A DNA stretch of 64,000 nt from Euptelea pleiosperma. Its lineage: Eukaryota > Streptophyta > Magnoliopsida > Ranunculales > Eupteleaceae. This document shows, in pieces, positions 12,848-23,295 of the stretch. The stretch is taken from assembly GCA_035048495.1 (NCBI GenBank), contig CM068544.1:44851893-44915892 (forward strand), given 5' to 3'. The notes beneath the pieces were generated by a model. The model ran no database searches. It worked only from the letters and a program-made list of their open reading frames with translations, and was not told the DNA's origin. The position numbers and the translations under genes are program-made. Numbering within the stretch: the stretch's first letter is position 1; each line of letters begins with the position of its first letter.

Positions 12848-13500
12848 CATGGTTTAAAAAACGGCCGTTATAACGAAAATAACGACCGTTGTCTCATTTT
12901 GGGTGGAACAGAATCCAGATCCTACTAATTGCTTCTTAACCGTAAAATACTTGCACAAATAGCTGTATCAAATAGGAATTGTCGCCATTAGCTGGAAGTG
13001 GATTTACAAGATCAAGCATAAAGCGGATGACTCGGTAGAGAGATACAAAGCTAGATTAGTAGTTAAAGGATTCTTTCAAGAATATTGAGTCGAAATTGAG
13101 AAAACATTTGTCCCATTAGCAGAGGTAGGTGGCTAGTTTGCTGCGTTATAACGGATTCGGACCTCTCCCGTTACGTTATGTACCATTAAAATGCTGAAAA
13201 ATAACAGCAGTTATTTTCCCCTTATAACGAAAAAATGCCCGTTATTTTCTGAAAAAAGGCCATTATTTCTGTTATTTTGTCCATTTTTTTCCGTTATTTT
13301 CTGTTTTTGATATTTTGAAATTCAAATTTCAACGCCATTTCTTTTTCATTTTTTCCGTTATATCCGTGATTTTAGTTTATTTTCTTTATTTTTCGTTTTC
13401 ACCCCTGAGCGTTACAATTCGCTATAATGACCGTTATAACGGAAAAAATGGTAACGCCCCCAATCCGTTATACCGTTATAATGGCCCCTTTTAAACCTTG
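12848..13500. mobile_element. Family B hAT-like MITE with a copia relic in its interior (653 bp)
   Basis: Ends are CATGGTTTAAAAAACGG and CCTTTTAAACCTTG. The flanking octamers GGTGAAAC (12840-12847) and GTTGAAAC (13501-13508) differ at one position. The left arm is short (to about 12895). It is followed by roughly 245 bp of foreign sequence including a reverse-transcriptase remnant, then the long TAACGG-rich right part. Confidence 0.82.
12990..13130 (+). pseudogene. Ty1/copia reverse-transcriptase remnant
   Basis: The + strand reads WKWIYKIKHKADDSVERYKA followed by RLVVKGFFQEY, a stop and TFVPLAEV. This is the conserved block at the start of the copia RVT_2 domain (KxKxxxDGxxERYKARLVAKGF...TFAPV). 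It is short, has an in-frame stop and no LTRs are visible nearby, so it is a dead scrap. It sits inside a family B MITE, either captured or inserted there. Confidence 0.8.
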
Positions 13501-13739
13501 GTTGAAACCATTCAATAACTTAGATAGGATCATTGGACCCACATAAAGCCTTATGCTACAGAGGCCACATCCAACAATCAACCAATAAGAATTTATAAAC
13601 CTCACAAATATCATCTCCTAAACATTAGAAAAAAAAAAAAAACCAATGAAAAGACTCGATTGAAAACAAGAAATATCTCCATTCATTCATTCTCCACCAC
13701 CCAATTCAATCCCTTTTTGTGGAAGTCTTCTTCTACATT

Positions 13740-13755
13740 GAGCCATATATACCGA
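13740..13755 (+). promoter_or_regulatory. TATA-like box of the dynein light-chain gene
   Basis: CCATATATACC lies at about 13743-13753. If it is the functional TATA box, transcription would begin near 13775-13785, inside the longest open frame. That favours the downstream ATG at 13811 as the real start. Confidence 0.35.
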
Positions 13756-13762
13756 GTATTAT

Positions 13763-15032
13763 ATGCATCAAGCAGTAGAATCGGTACATTGTTTCCCATT
13801 GCTTGATGAAATGTTGGAGGGGAAGGCGGTTGTGCGGGAGACGGACATGCCCGAGGCAATGCAGAGCCATGTCATGGAGTTGGCTTATCAAGCACTCGAC
13901 CTACACGAAGTCTCCGACTATGAATCTATCGCTCATCACATAAAACAGGTTATCCGCTATGTGCGCGCGTTTAGATTTTTTTTTTTTTTTTCAAATTGGA
14001 AAATCCATGCTATATATGCTAATTAATTGGTTTTTCCATTTATAAGTTCTTATGAGGTTGCTTCTTTATGTAGAGTCATTTTCTAATGATTTTAATAACA
14101 ATAGATGTCAAGAATCAAGATGGGTACAGGGTACGTAACATAAACATTAAGATTAATCATTACTGCATACCTAATTGACAAGAGTCTTAGTTCAGTGGCC
14201 AAGCCTTGTAAGAAGAACACTCTCTCTCTCTCTCTCTCTCTCTCTCCCAATTACAGTAAATCTCAACCAAATGAGTTCATGAACTTTCTTGATTTGGCTT
14301 CAAATGAATTTACCACAAATCGCTAATCAATTCGAAATGCAGTGGTAGGGTGTCAATGAATAGTCAAAAATTCGAATCTGTATTTGAATAATCTGATATT
14401 ATCCAAAACTGGTCCGGGCTTGATCCCAGCCCCACCTATAGAGTCGTTGGCCACATTTTATTTTATTTTATTTTTTTGCATTTTTGAACAAATTGAGACC
14501 AAGCCTGAGGCCCGCCCCAAAGCCAACCCCTACAGGCCTTGGGATGGGCCCGGGCCCAGGCCTAGGACCTGAGCCCGGGCCGATCCCAACCAGAGATATG
14601 AAGGGTTGATCAATGGTCTCCATCTATAGAGAATGAGAATCTACAGACAACAGAGCTGTAGAGGCATGTGACAAATGTTTAACAGGGGATAGGTTTGATT
14701 AGAAGACCAACACCATCTGATTTGTGGATTTCTCTTCATATTACTTAATTACCATGTTTCTTGCCAGCCCGTGCAAAAACATTAGAATCTCTAGTTAGCA
14801 ATAATTCAGCTTGTTTTGAACTGAGCAGAAATTTGATGAAGCCTACGGGCCTGCATGGCATTGTGTAGTTGGTGTAGACTTCGGATCTTGCATTACGCAT
14901 GTATGTGGAAGTTTCATCTTCTTCCATGTGGAGATGATGGAGTTTCTGGTCTTCAAAGATGGCAAATACTTGAACGAAAGCAAGGAAGAGGCCATTGGAG
15001 TGCTGCAGAAAGGAGAACAAAATAATTCCTAA
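13763..15032 (+). CDS. Dynein light chain, LC8/DYNLL family
   Basis: Two exons, 13763-13948 and 14829-15032, joined by an 880 bp GT-AG intron, give 129 aa. Starting instead at the ATG at 13811 (MLEGKAVVRETDMPEAMQ) would give 113 aa; the family's usual start and a TATA-like box at 13743 favour that shorter form. The LC8 fold is evident: the MPEAMQ...A..AL helices in exon 1, then FDEAYGPAWHCVVG, FGSCITHVCGSFIFF and FLVFKDGK in exon 2. LC8 proteins are small dimeric hubs that bind short linear motifs of partner proteins. Flowering plants lack dynein heavy chains, so the role here is dynein-independent. The C-terminus (SKEEAIGVLQ...) extends beyond the core fold. The exon 2 acceptor GCAG|AAATTTGATG is clear. 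Confidence 0.9.
14215..14250. repeat. CT microsatellite in the dynein light-chain intron
   Basis: An uninterrupted (CT)n run occupies about 14219-14247. It is a likely length-polymorphic marker with no other role inferred. Confidence 0.9.
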
Positions 15033-16014
15033 GAACGGTACGTGCCAGATATTATCTACTTTTAATCTGTAAGAATGGTGCGCCTGATATATCTTCATTC
15101 GCTAGATATTTCGGAAGGACCACATATCCTACTTTTACTAGTCTCTTCTCGCATTTGTTTCCCTGATACGATACGGTATTATGGCCGGCACGGTGTATTA
15201 GCGCTGGTATGATTAATGCACTCACAATACCGGGCCCATTACCAAGTAACAACCAAGAAATAAAATGAGCGCTGATGCCTCGGTGGGCTTGCATATATGT
15301 ATGAACTACAAATTAAAGTAGATCCCTTTTCAGGGGCTACTTCTTGTTGTTGGGAAGAAAGAACAAAAAACAAAGATGCAAACAATCACACGATACAGAG
15401 ATTTACATGGTTTCCTCTTGATTAATAAGGTACGTCCACGGAACCACACTGATTCCACTATGCTCTAAGGTAAGAAAAAAAACCCATACAATATAATGGA
15501 TAATCGTCTCTGATCAACCGATGCATATATATAACTCTAAGACGAAACTAGGGTTTCTGTATCTCTATGTAAAAGTATGAAAACACCCTCAAGGAAAAAA
15601 ATTAGCTGAGCCGCAGTGTCGTGCCTTCATGTACAGTACTTCTAGCACCATCAAGCTCCACATAACATAACAATTCTTTGCATAAGTAACCTACCTTCTC
15701 AACTCAAAGAAACTACTCTGATATGCTAAAGATCATTAGGCATGATAACCCATAGATCATGAACAAAATGGAGTACTGCTTCTTTGAAATATATAAGACA
15801 ACTCAAAATTATCGGACCCAATCATGAGGTGGCCATCTTCTACACAGGAGTCATTGAACGACAACGGTCCAAAGTCGTGCATGTAATTTACGTGCATTAC
15901 ACATTATGTTCTTGTGATTCACTACAGGAGACTTGGGCATTAGTACTGTTGCATTGTCAGTGAGGAAGAGGTTATCTGCATCCAGAGGATTAGATTAGTA
16001 TAAATAGCCGGCTG
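15033..16014. other. 3' flank of the dynein light-chain gene and intergenic DNA
   Basis: No gene seen. Open frames on the minus strand (14745-15098, 15052-15294) are antisense shadows of exon 2 or lack domains. A segment near 15365-15430 containing ACAGAGATTTACATGGTTTC resembles a motif repeated at 56360-56402 (GGATTTATGTGGTTCACC), so it is probably an old dispersed repeat. Confidence 0.45.
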
Positions 16015-16022
16015 GTTATAAT

Positions 16023-16150
16023 CAAGGTTTTAAATAAAATTTCGGTGAGTACCGAAATCCTTGAAATATAGCTTTCTAAAACGAAATCCACTGAAATTTC
16101 GGCCGAAATCCTCACAGAAATGGTTACCGAAATCGAAATTTAAAAACTTG
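16023..16150. mobile_element. Small hAT-like MITE (128 bp), exact 8 bp duplication
   Basis: Ends CAAGGTTTTAAAT and ATTTAAAAACTTG, flanked by exact GTTATAAT octamers (16015-16022, 16151-16158). The termini match family B, but the body is different: repeated GAAATTTCGG / CCGAAATC motifs instead of TAACGG. It looks like a sister family using the same transposase ends. Confidence 0.88.
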
Positions 16151-16587
16151 GTTATAATCTAAAAGATTCTAAACCCCAGGATGCAGATTACCCATTCCTA
16201 ACCCCATATGATCTCTATGAGAAAGAATACATGAAACAGAAATAACTGGAGTAGTACTTAATATATATATAGATTGAACGATATATAGGGAAGAGGTTGA
16301 TGCTCACATGTGTAATAGTGAGCACATTTATAATAATAAAGTTAGGAGGATAATTCTACAAGTAGAGGTTGCTATGGTGTATCGAGGTGAATAAAGTATA
16401 AAGTCGAGATAAGGTGATCCCAATCCAAATCATCGTCCATTCGTTCTTCATCGAGATTAGCGCAGTACATGAAGTTTCTATATGTGATCATGATGATGAT
16501 AAGATGATATGTTGCATAAACACCAAGATCATGAAAACTTTAATGTTATCTTGAGGAATACATAGCATGCGAATAGTGTGTTACAAG

Positions 16588-16933
16588 CAGTGGCGGAGCC
16601 GAGATTTTGTTCAAGGGGTCACAGTCAATTGAGTATAACCGCCACAATATGAGCCACGTGGCATACTCTTAGATATTTCTGACCGCATGGATGTTTGGCC
16701 CCAACCCTAGAAGCACATACAGACCAAATATTAGCTTGATTAAGTGATTTCTAAGCTTTAGATTAGAATCATTTTCATGGCCGTGGAGTTTGAGCATTAT
16801 TGACCATTATTATTTGGGTAAGGTTTGAAATCACTAATCAGGCTGATTTTTTTGTCTTTAGGTTCACATAGGGACTGTCCAGACATCCATATGGTCAGCG
16901 TCCTCTAAGCTGAGGAACCCGGATCCGCCACTG
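16588..16933. mobile_element. hAT-type MITE with CAGTGGCGGA ends and family A-like interior (346 bp)
   Basis: The termini CAGTGGCGGAGCCG and CGGATCCGCCACTG are classic hAT-type inverted repeats, and an exact GTTACAAG octamer flanks both (16580-16587, 16934-16941). The interior carries family A arms (GAGCCACGTGGCATACTC at left, ATGGTCAGCGTCCTCTAAG at right). Either family A inserted into a hAT MITE or the two share an origin. Confidence 0.87.
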
Positions 16934-17518
16934 GTTACAAGCTCTCCCTTTCACCATGGAAGTTCTTGCGTGCTTTCGCACTGTTTGTTCTTGATATATT
17001 CTCTAGCTTTCTCTTTCAAAGATGGTGATCTGAATGGATAACAACTGATGACATAGTTAGGTGTACCAAGTATGAATGTCACCACCAGTTTTTTTTTTTT
17101 TTTTAACTTATTCTATTCCCTAACCTAGGGCACCTTATTTGGTCCACCACCCTAAAAATAGAAGCCGATTCCCTTTCTATAATTGGACAGCCTACAAGAG
17201 CACTGACATTGGAAACAAGGTGGTTAATATGCAAGGACTTTGGATCCATCATGTAATAGGTCCCACAGCTTAAAGGGACGTCATTGGATTGGACGATCAT
17301 TCAATCAAAGATTGCAATGGATCAGATAGTTTCGATATATCATGTAGATTTTTGACCCATGAGATCTCCAATAGGAAAGCCTGGATCGTCCGATCAATGT
17401 GAGTTTTTGACTATGGCCCACCAAGGAGCATGAGGAGTTCAATGGATTTGATGGGCGTGGAACACTGTAATTGGGTCATATTGTATAATGTAGTTGCCTA
17501 TGAAGTCTAGGCTTGCAT

Positions 17519-17716
17519 ACATGCACCCAACATGGCAGCTCAGATGGTTGGTGTGTATCCACCTCTTTCGGGAGGTCGTGGTATCAAACTCATGCAGGCA
17601 GGTTTCCTCCTTTGAGCGGTTGTGCCAGGAGTAGAAAACCCCTTCTCCGGCAATGACCGGGTCCTGGCTTCTTCTGTGGGCCCTCCCACGATGATGACTA
17701 CCAAAAAAAAAAAAAT
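17519..17716 (+). mobile_element. tRNA-derived SINE (about 198 bp)
   Basis: A pol III-like box A region (TGGCAGCTCAGATGGTTGG) and a degenerate box B (GTGGTATCAAACTC) are followed by a tRNA-unrelated body and a poly(A) tail of 13. The flanks match as a 14 bp duplication with two mismatches (17505-17518, 17717-17730; core TAGGCTTGC). The open frame on each strand here is incidental. Confidence 0.75.
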
Positions 17717-17921
17717 GTATAGGCTTGCCTTCAAAGATTTCCCTTTATCAAGATTGTCGTATTCAGTGGTATCACGGACCATGGTCGGTTACGGTTACAA
17801 ATCAATCTTGATGGTGATGCCACTTGTATTTTTTTAATCAACCATCACAAATGTATTAAAGAGGCTGCCCCCTATCCTTAGAGCATGGGGGCAAGCTGAG
17901 GAGGAAGTAGTAGGAGAAAGA

Positions 17922-18235
17922 GTAAACCTTCGATGACACCTGCAGTCAGCGACACTACTGACTGCAGCCAATATAAGCCACGTGTCACATTCTTAAGAGA
18001 ACACTGACTGTATGGATGTTTGGCCAATCACTAGGTGGACCTACAAACCAAAAATCAGCCTGATTCGTGATTTAAAACCTTTGGATCTTTGTACCCAAAT
18101 AATGCTCAAATTCCTAGGTTAAAACAATCCATGGAAACAACTTCAATCCAATGCTTAGAAATCACTGATCAGGTTTATTTTTGGTTTGTAGGTCTATTTA
18201 GTGATTGGTCCACTTAAGTGGTTACCTAATATCAC
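17922..18235. mobile_element. Family A MITE, right end lost
   Basis: The left end AGTAAACCTTCGATGACAC with a CTGCAGTCAG...CTGACTGCAG hairpin belongs to the subgroup also seen at 44583 and 51828. It runs through ATAAGCCACGTGTCACATTC and the AATCAGCCTGATT centre, then stops near 18235 (TTAGTGATTGG) without the right arm. Confidence 0.75.
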
Positions 18236-19573
18236 TTGTATGTAGTGGGATTGAGTTAAGCTGTTTCAACTGTTTGGTAACTATACAAGAAAAGTGCTTC
18301 TTTTCTTAAAAAGCCTTCCAAAGTATATTTAGTAAAAAAAAAGTATTTTTTTGAGTGGCAAATATCTATTTTACCCTTAAATGTAGTTAAATGCACTTAA
18401 AAAACACCTGAAAGCTTCAAAAGGGTAGTTTTTTAGTATTACAATTTTTTTTAAAGAAAAACTTGTAAAGAATTTTGTTAAGGACTTTCCACAAAAGTAA
18501 TTAGCAGAAGTCGCTTAGAAACAACTTCTGCTTACGGAAATTTGGGAGTTTAGTGGACTTCAAAAAGTGTTTTTAGGTTTCACTTAAACGTGTAATATTT
18601 TCAATAAATATTTAAAAATGGCTGAAAGTTGGCTTATCGTAGTTTTTAAGCTTACCCAAACACAACCTTAGCCCTCTGAAAATTCCCTTGTTTTATTAGC
18701 CTTAGGTGTTTTTTTTTTGGAATTTTGACTCAAAAAAATGGAGCCCGAGCCTCATGTATAGCCATTGAGGAATGCTGACAACATGCGCTGTCTCGCACCT
18801 CACAAACCAGGCTCCTACATGATTGGAAGGCTGACACCCTTAGATGTTGACAGCCTCCAATCAAGTAGGAGGGTGAGCTGCAACACATGCAAATCGGATG
18901 CAATGCACTCACTTGCCACTACGAGTGCTTGGTTCGGGGGCGTGCAAGTGGTTGCCAAGCCCTAGCTTGCAAACTCTTTAAGAAAATCGATGCAAACATG
19001 TGCAACCCAAAAATTATGGTAAGTGACTGCAACGCAACTCACTGCATTTGCACTGGAGTGCAAAATGAATTGTAGTGCAGCGAACCAAGTAGTCTTGTTA
19101 GCCCTCCTCAAGGCCACTTCATTTTTTTTGGTAATTATAGCACATTTGCTACAACCTGATATGTCTACCACTCCATGTGGACACAAACCTGTTTGGGCTC
19201 ACATTAGCTACAACCTGTTTCGATGGCCTGCAAATGTGGCAAGTAAAATATTTGGGTGCATAATTACGTTATCGCACATTTAGCTCCACATTTATGGTTG
19301 CGGATGTGCTTGATCTGTATGCCCACTCCTCGAGTTAAAATATTTTGAAAGATGAACCGCATGGGTCTACGTACTAATCGCATCATTTAGATCAGAAAAT
19401 CGAAAGTGATCCAAATGTGCATAAAATTTCCGTGCTCAGTTGTCAAACAGACCCTTAAATGTTAACAAATTCTCAACAGATTGAGTAATGGGCTCTGATG
19501 TGCCTATCATGGTCTTTGGTCGTCAATTCAATGACAGGAGGTTGATTGAGATCCAAGACGAGACAAATAAACG
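18236..19573. other. Unassigned intergenic stretch
   Basis: No gene or complete transposon recognised. Overlapping open frames on both strands at 18730-19283 show no domain and cysteine-rich but non-patterned sequence. The phrase GATCCAAATGTGCA recurs here (about 19412) and at 20573, so part of this is an old repeat. Confidence 0.4.
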
Positions 19574-19585
19574 GGTCAGCTAATG

Positions 19586-19946
19586 AGTAAAACTTTGGCG
19601 CTGGACCGAAGCCGGTCATAGCCTACAATACAAGCCATATGACACACTCTTAGTGGACGTATGGATGTTTGGCCAATTACTAGGTGTACTTACAAACCAA
19701 AAAATAAACTCGATCAGTGATTTCTAAGCGTTGGATTAAAGTTATTTTCATGGGTTGATTTTAACCGTTGGAATTTGAGCATTATTAAGTGCTATTTGGG
19801 TGCAAAGACCCAAAGGTTGTAAATCACTAATCATGCTGATTTTTGGTTTCGGGTCCACTGAGGAACTGGTCAAACATCCATACGGTCAGAGCTCTCTAAT
19901 AGTGTGCCATGTGGCTCGTATTGTGGGCTGTGACGGGAGTTTTACT
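19586..19946. mobile_element. Family A MITE, complete (361 bp), exact 11 bp duplication
   Basis: Begins AGTAAAACTTTGGCGCTGG and ends GGGAGTTTTACT. The exact 11-mer GGTCAGCTAAT lies at 19574-19584 and 19947-19957, with one extra base on the left. The length equals the copy at 1963-2323, and the interior has the same order of motifs. Confidence 0.9.
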
Positions 19947-20155
19947 GGTCAGCTAATACCTCAATTGGTTGACATATTAAACATATTCTACATCATTGGC
20001 CTATTCATTATTCTTCTTTTGAGAGACCTGACCACTAGTAGGATTTTGGAACATTGACGACTTTATGTCAATTTGGATTGTGTGCAAATCTGGTGTGAAA
20101 AATAATCGTGGTCGCAAATTACATATTCGCATGTTTAGCCGTCCATTCATGCAAT

Positions 20156-20393
20156 ATAAAACTTTGATGACCGGGCACTGTCATCAAAGGAGATGACAGG
20201 GCAGCAGATATCGGCACGTGGAATTTGTACGGACTGACTACCTCGGCCTCAGCACACTTGTACCCAGGTGAGTACTCAGTGCTTTTTGCAAAAACACTCA
20301 CCTGTGTACGTGGGTGGTGAGGCCGAGGTGGTCTGCTGGTACAAAATCCATGGCCGTGATCTGCTGCCCTGTCATCTCCATTGAAGTTTTACT
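20156..20393. mobile_element. Family A-ended hairpin with a different interior (about 238 bp)
   Basis: The ends (TAAAACTTTGATGACCGGGC, and TTGAAGTTTTACT at right) are those of family A. The body is a separate long hairpin whose arms contain CTCGGCCTCAGCAC and its partner GGTGAGGCCGAGGTGG around a short AGTGCTTTTTGC loop. The target duplication is unclear. Confidence 0.75.
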
Positions 20394-20699
20394 CATTTGC
20401 GCATGCGAATATTTTCCACGGCCCAACTGATTTGCCTGCTGACGTGGGTAAATAATTTTAAGTTCTGGTGGGAAAATTTTAGTTCTTTTCCGTTAAAAAA
20501 AATGAAATAGGTAGATCGTGTGTGCAGGCCGATACGCTGACCGCGTAATTTGGATAAAAGAAATCGCAAGCGATCCAAATGTGCACAAATTTTCTGCGTA
20601 CAAATTAATAATCGTGCGCACCATCATTTGAGCGCATAATTGTTTTCCATTAGAATTTTTTTTAACGGTTGCCATGTTAATGTTTTCATATATTGGGGC

Positions 20700-21125
20700 G
20701 AGAAAAAAATCGTGATTGGTGATTTCTAGCAGTTAGATTTGAGCACCCAAAAAAGCTCAAATCAATTATAAATCACCCCATTAACATGTTCAAATCCAAC
20801 AGCTAGAAAATCACCAATCAAGCTGATTTATGGTGTGTGAGCCATGGTTTAAAAAGCGTTATAATGAAAATAACGGCTATTATAATGGATTAAGACTTAT
20901 CCTGTTACGTTATGAACCATTTTAACATTCAGAAAATAACGGCCCTTATAACAAAAATAACAACTGTTATTTTATGAAAAATAACTCAAAAAACGACGTT
21001 ATAACTCAAAAAACGATAACGCCCCAGTCCGTTAACGGCCCCTTTTAAACCTTGGTGTGATCTACCAAGACATTCATGTGACAGTGGGAACAAAAGAATG
21101 TGCCACGTGGCACAATGGAGGGGGA
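20700..21125. mobile_element. Decayed family A MITE interrupted by a family B element
   Basis: The left part (about 20700-20842) holds GATTGGTGATTTCTAGC and CACCAATCAAGCTGATT. The right part (21063-21118) holds GATCTACCAAGACATTC and ATGTGCCACGTGGCAC. Between them is a 212 bp family B copy (20843-21054; ends CATGGTTTAAAAAGCG and CTTTTAAACCTTG) flanked by GTGTGAGC and GTGTGATC. Confidence 0.78.
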
Positions 21126-21130
21126 CTTTA

Positions 21131-21650
21131 AGCTTTTTTTTTTTTTTGAAGGCAGATAGATTGAATAGAAACCCAAAAAACTACATCCTTCGCTCATAAG
21201 CATAGAGATGAGCCAAGAGGAACAGTCAGTGGTCCAAATACAAGGAAATAAAAAGGAAGACGCCTTAGAGGCGATAGTATGTGCGACCATATTCGTAGAT
21301 CTATGTACATATTTAAAACCCAGAAAGGAAAACGAATGATTGAAGTGCAAAATGTCCGCCGCTGGCGCTATCGAATGAGGAGAGAGATCCAGAGATGCAT
21401 CTTAGAGATTATTCACCACGGTTTGCGCGTCTAATTCCACTATAATAGCTGCAACACAAAAAAGTGCAACCTGAGATAAGCCCCATCTTAAAGCTCACAC
21501 TTCGGCTTCTTGTGCTGAGAGGGCATGTGATTTGGTTCCTCTTGCCAGCAAACAAGAAGAGTTGTGGTCACGAAGAATAAATCCAAACCCGCTAATCCCA
21601 ATTTGGAATGCTAAGAAGCACCGCAGTTAAGTTTAAGGTAACCCTCCATC
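21131..21650 (-). mobile_element. 5'-truncated LINE with RNase H-like (RVT_3) domain
   Basis: On the minus strand a reading of GISGFGFILRDHNSS, SAQEAEV, ALRWGLSQV, a DAQTVVNN block and KYVHRSTNMVAHTIASKAS matches the RNase H-like domain at the C-terminus of plant L1-type retrotransposon polyproteins. It is followed by a poly(A) tail (T run at about 21131-21146 on the + strand). Two stops and at least one frame change make it inactive. The 5' limit is approximate. Confidence 0.8.
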
Positions 21651-22600
21651 GATGGACTCCATGAGACACGAGTCGGGCATATCGCCTGTTTTTCCTTTCC
21701 CAGAAGAAAAAAGGAAGAAACAGACCGAAGGGTATCTGACGGATTGTGGAGGTCCGATTTATGGACTTCATTATTGCGCAGATACCATAGGCGCTATAGA
21801 AGAATGCATACATAATCTCTTAAAAAGACGTTCTCTTCACTGGCTTGATTTGACGATCAGTTCAATACTTGGAGGAGCCAAGTTTCGAGAGCAACTTCAG
21901 CTTGTTGATCACAAACTGAAAACCCAAATTGCACTCCATTGGGGGGCTATCACATCACCCTCCATTAGCCGTCGTCCCGAGCAAATGTTTGATGACGGAC
22001 GTCCATCATCTGCAGATCACAATATGAGCTACGTGGCATATTCTTAGAGACCACTGACCAGTATGGGTGTTTGGTCCATGCCTATTTATTTCTAATTTTC
22101 TAGCATTTGAGTCTTAGTCTGAGTATACCAACTAATGCTAGATATCTCAGGTTAAAAATCAACCCGTGAAAAAGGCCTCAATCAACGGTTAGAAATCACT
22201 AATCAGGAAGAATTTTGGCTTGTAGGTCCACCCAGGGATGGGTCAAACATCCACACGGTCAGTGGTCTCTAAGAGTTGCCACGTGGCTCATATTGTAGTC
22301 CCTCATCGAAGATCCCTAGGATGGTCCTCAAATTCATATCACATCACTTATCTGAAGACTATATCAACGGTTTAAAGCGAAGACCTATGACAGCATTTTA
22401 TTTCTATTTTTTGGTGGGAGCACTCCTTGATGCCTTGATGGTGATTGCATTTACGAAGGAATTTTTAACCTCGGAGATCTCTTAGGCGGGGACCCATCAT
22501 CTGTGGGTCATAATCCGTGCGTTTGCACTTGTCTTGACTTTTGAGTGATGGACCCACCGCTGGAGACTAATTCATAGGTCAAAAATCAGCATGAATTCTT
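21651..22600. mobile_element. Unassigned DNA and a family A MITE (about 21993-22310)
   Basis: The 21652-22047 open frame has no recognisable domain and runs into the MITE. The MITE arms are ATATGAGCTACGTGGCATATTC on the left and GTTGCCACGTGGCTCATATTG on the right, with AATCAGG-type repeats between. The outer ends are GGACGTCCATCATCTGCAG and CCCTCATCGAAG, which match poorly. Confidence 0.6.
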
Positions 22601-23005
22601 TGGAGAAATTTTTTGATCCTTGGTTTTTTTGGTCCGGGTGTCCGGACTACACTTAAAAATGCCAAAGGGCTTATTATTAGAGATCAATGACCGTATGGAC
22701 ATTTGAACCAGAATAGATAGACCTACGGACCAAAAATCAGCCTGATTGGTGGTTTCTAACCGTTTGATTTGAGTTTTTCATCCGTTCATTTTCAACCCTA
22801 ATAATCTAGCATTATTTTGAGGTACTCAGCAGATCCAATGCCAAGAAAGCACCAATCATGCTGATTTTTGGTCTGCAGGTTCACCTAGGGATGGTTCAAA
22901 CATCTGTGCGGTCATTGATCTCTAAGGGTGTTCCACGTGGCGTTTCAAGGTGTGGTCCGGACACCTGGATATAAAAAACGCCAGGATCAAATTCTTTCTC
23001 GAATG
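22600..23005. mobile_element. Family A-like foldback with GGTGTCCGGAC termini (about 400 bp)
   Basis: Inverted termini pair from about 22602 (AGAAATTTTTTGATCC...GGTGTCCGGACTACAC) to about 23005 (GTGGTCCGGACACCTGG...GGATCAAATTCTTTCTC). The inside carries CCGTATGGACATTTG and a CCACGTGG arm like family A. It forms a distinct subfamily, with its own outer 60 bp. Confidence 0.65.
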
Positions 23006-23295
23006 CTTGTGATCATCATTTCCTTTTTTTGGCACTCTACATTTCTAAGGTAGGACCCATTAATTGTTGGGTCGAGATCCTCTTCGTGTCAGCCACGTGT
23101 CGTCAATTGTGCTTTATTCAGGGAATTTTCCCTTTCGAACATGGATGGTGTAAAGCAGCGTTTGTGACTCACTACTCGTTAAAAAAGAACGTCGAAGAAT
23201 CGGAACAAGTCGGCCGCGTGGTGTAGCAGTTCACGCAATTTTCACTGAATGATACGGGCATTTCAACGTTCCTCGTCCTCCCGGGAAAATAACCA

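Noticed and set aside
14745..15098. 117-codon open frame on the minus strand
   Set aside because: Antisense of exon 2 of the dynein light-chain gene.
18730..19283. Cluster of cysteine-containing open frames on both strands
   Set aside because: Cysteines show no spacing pattern of a known peptide family, frames overlap on both strands and no promoter is visible.
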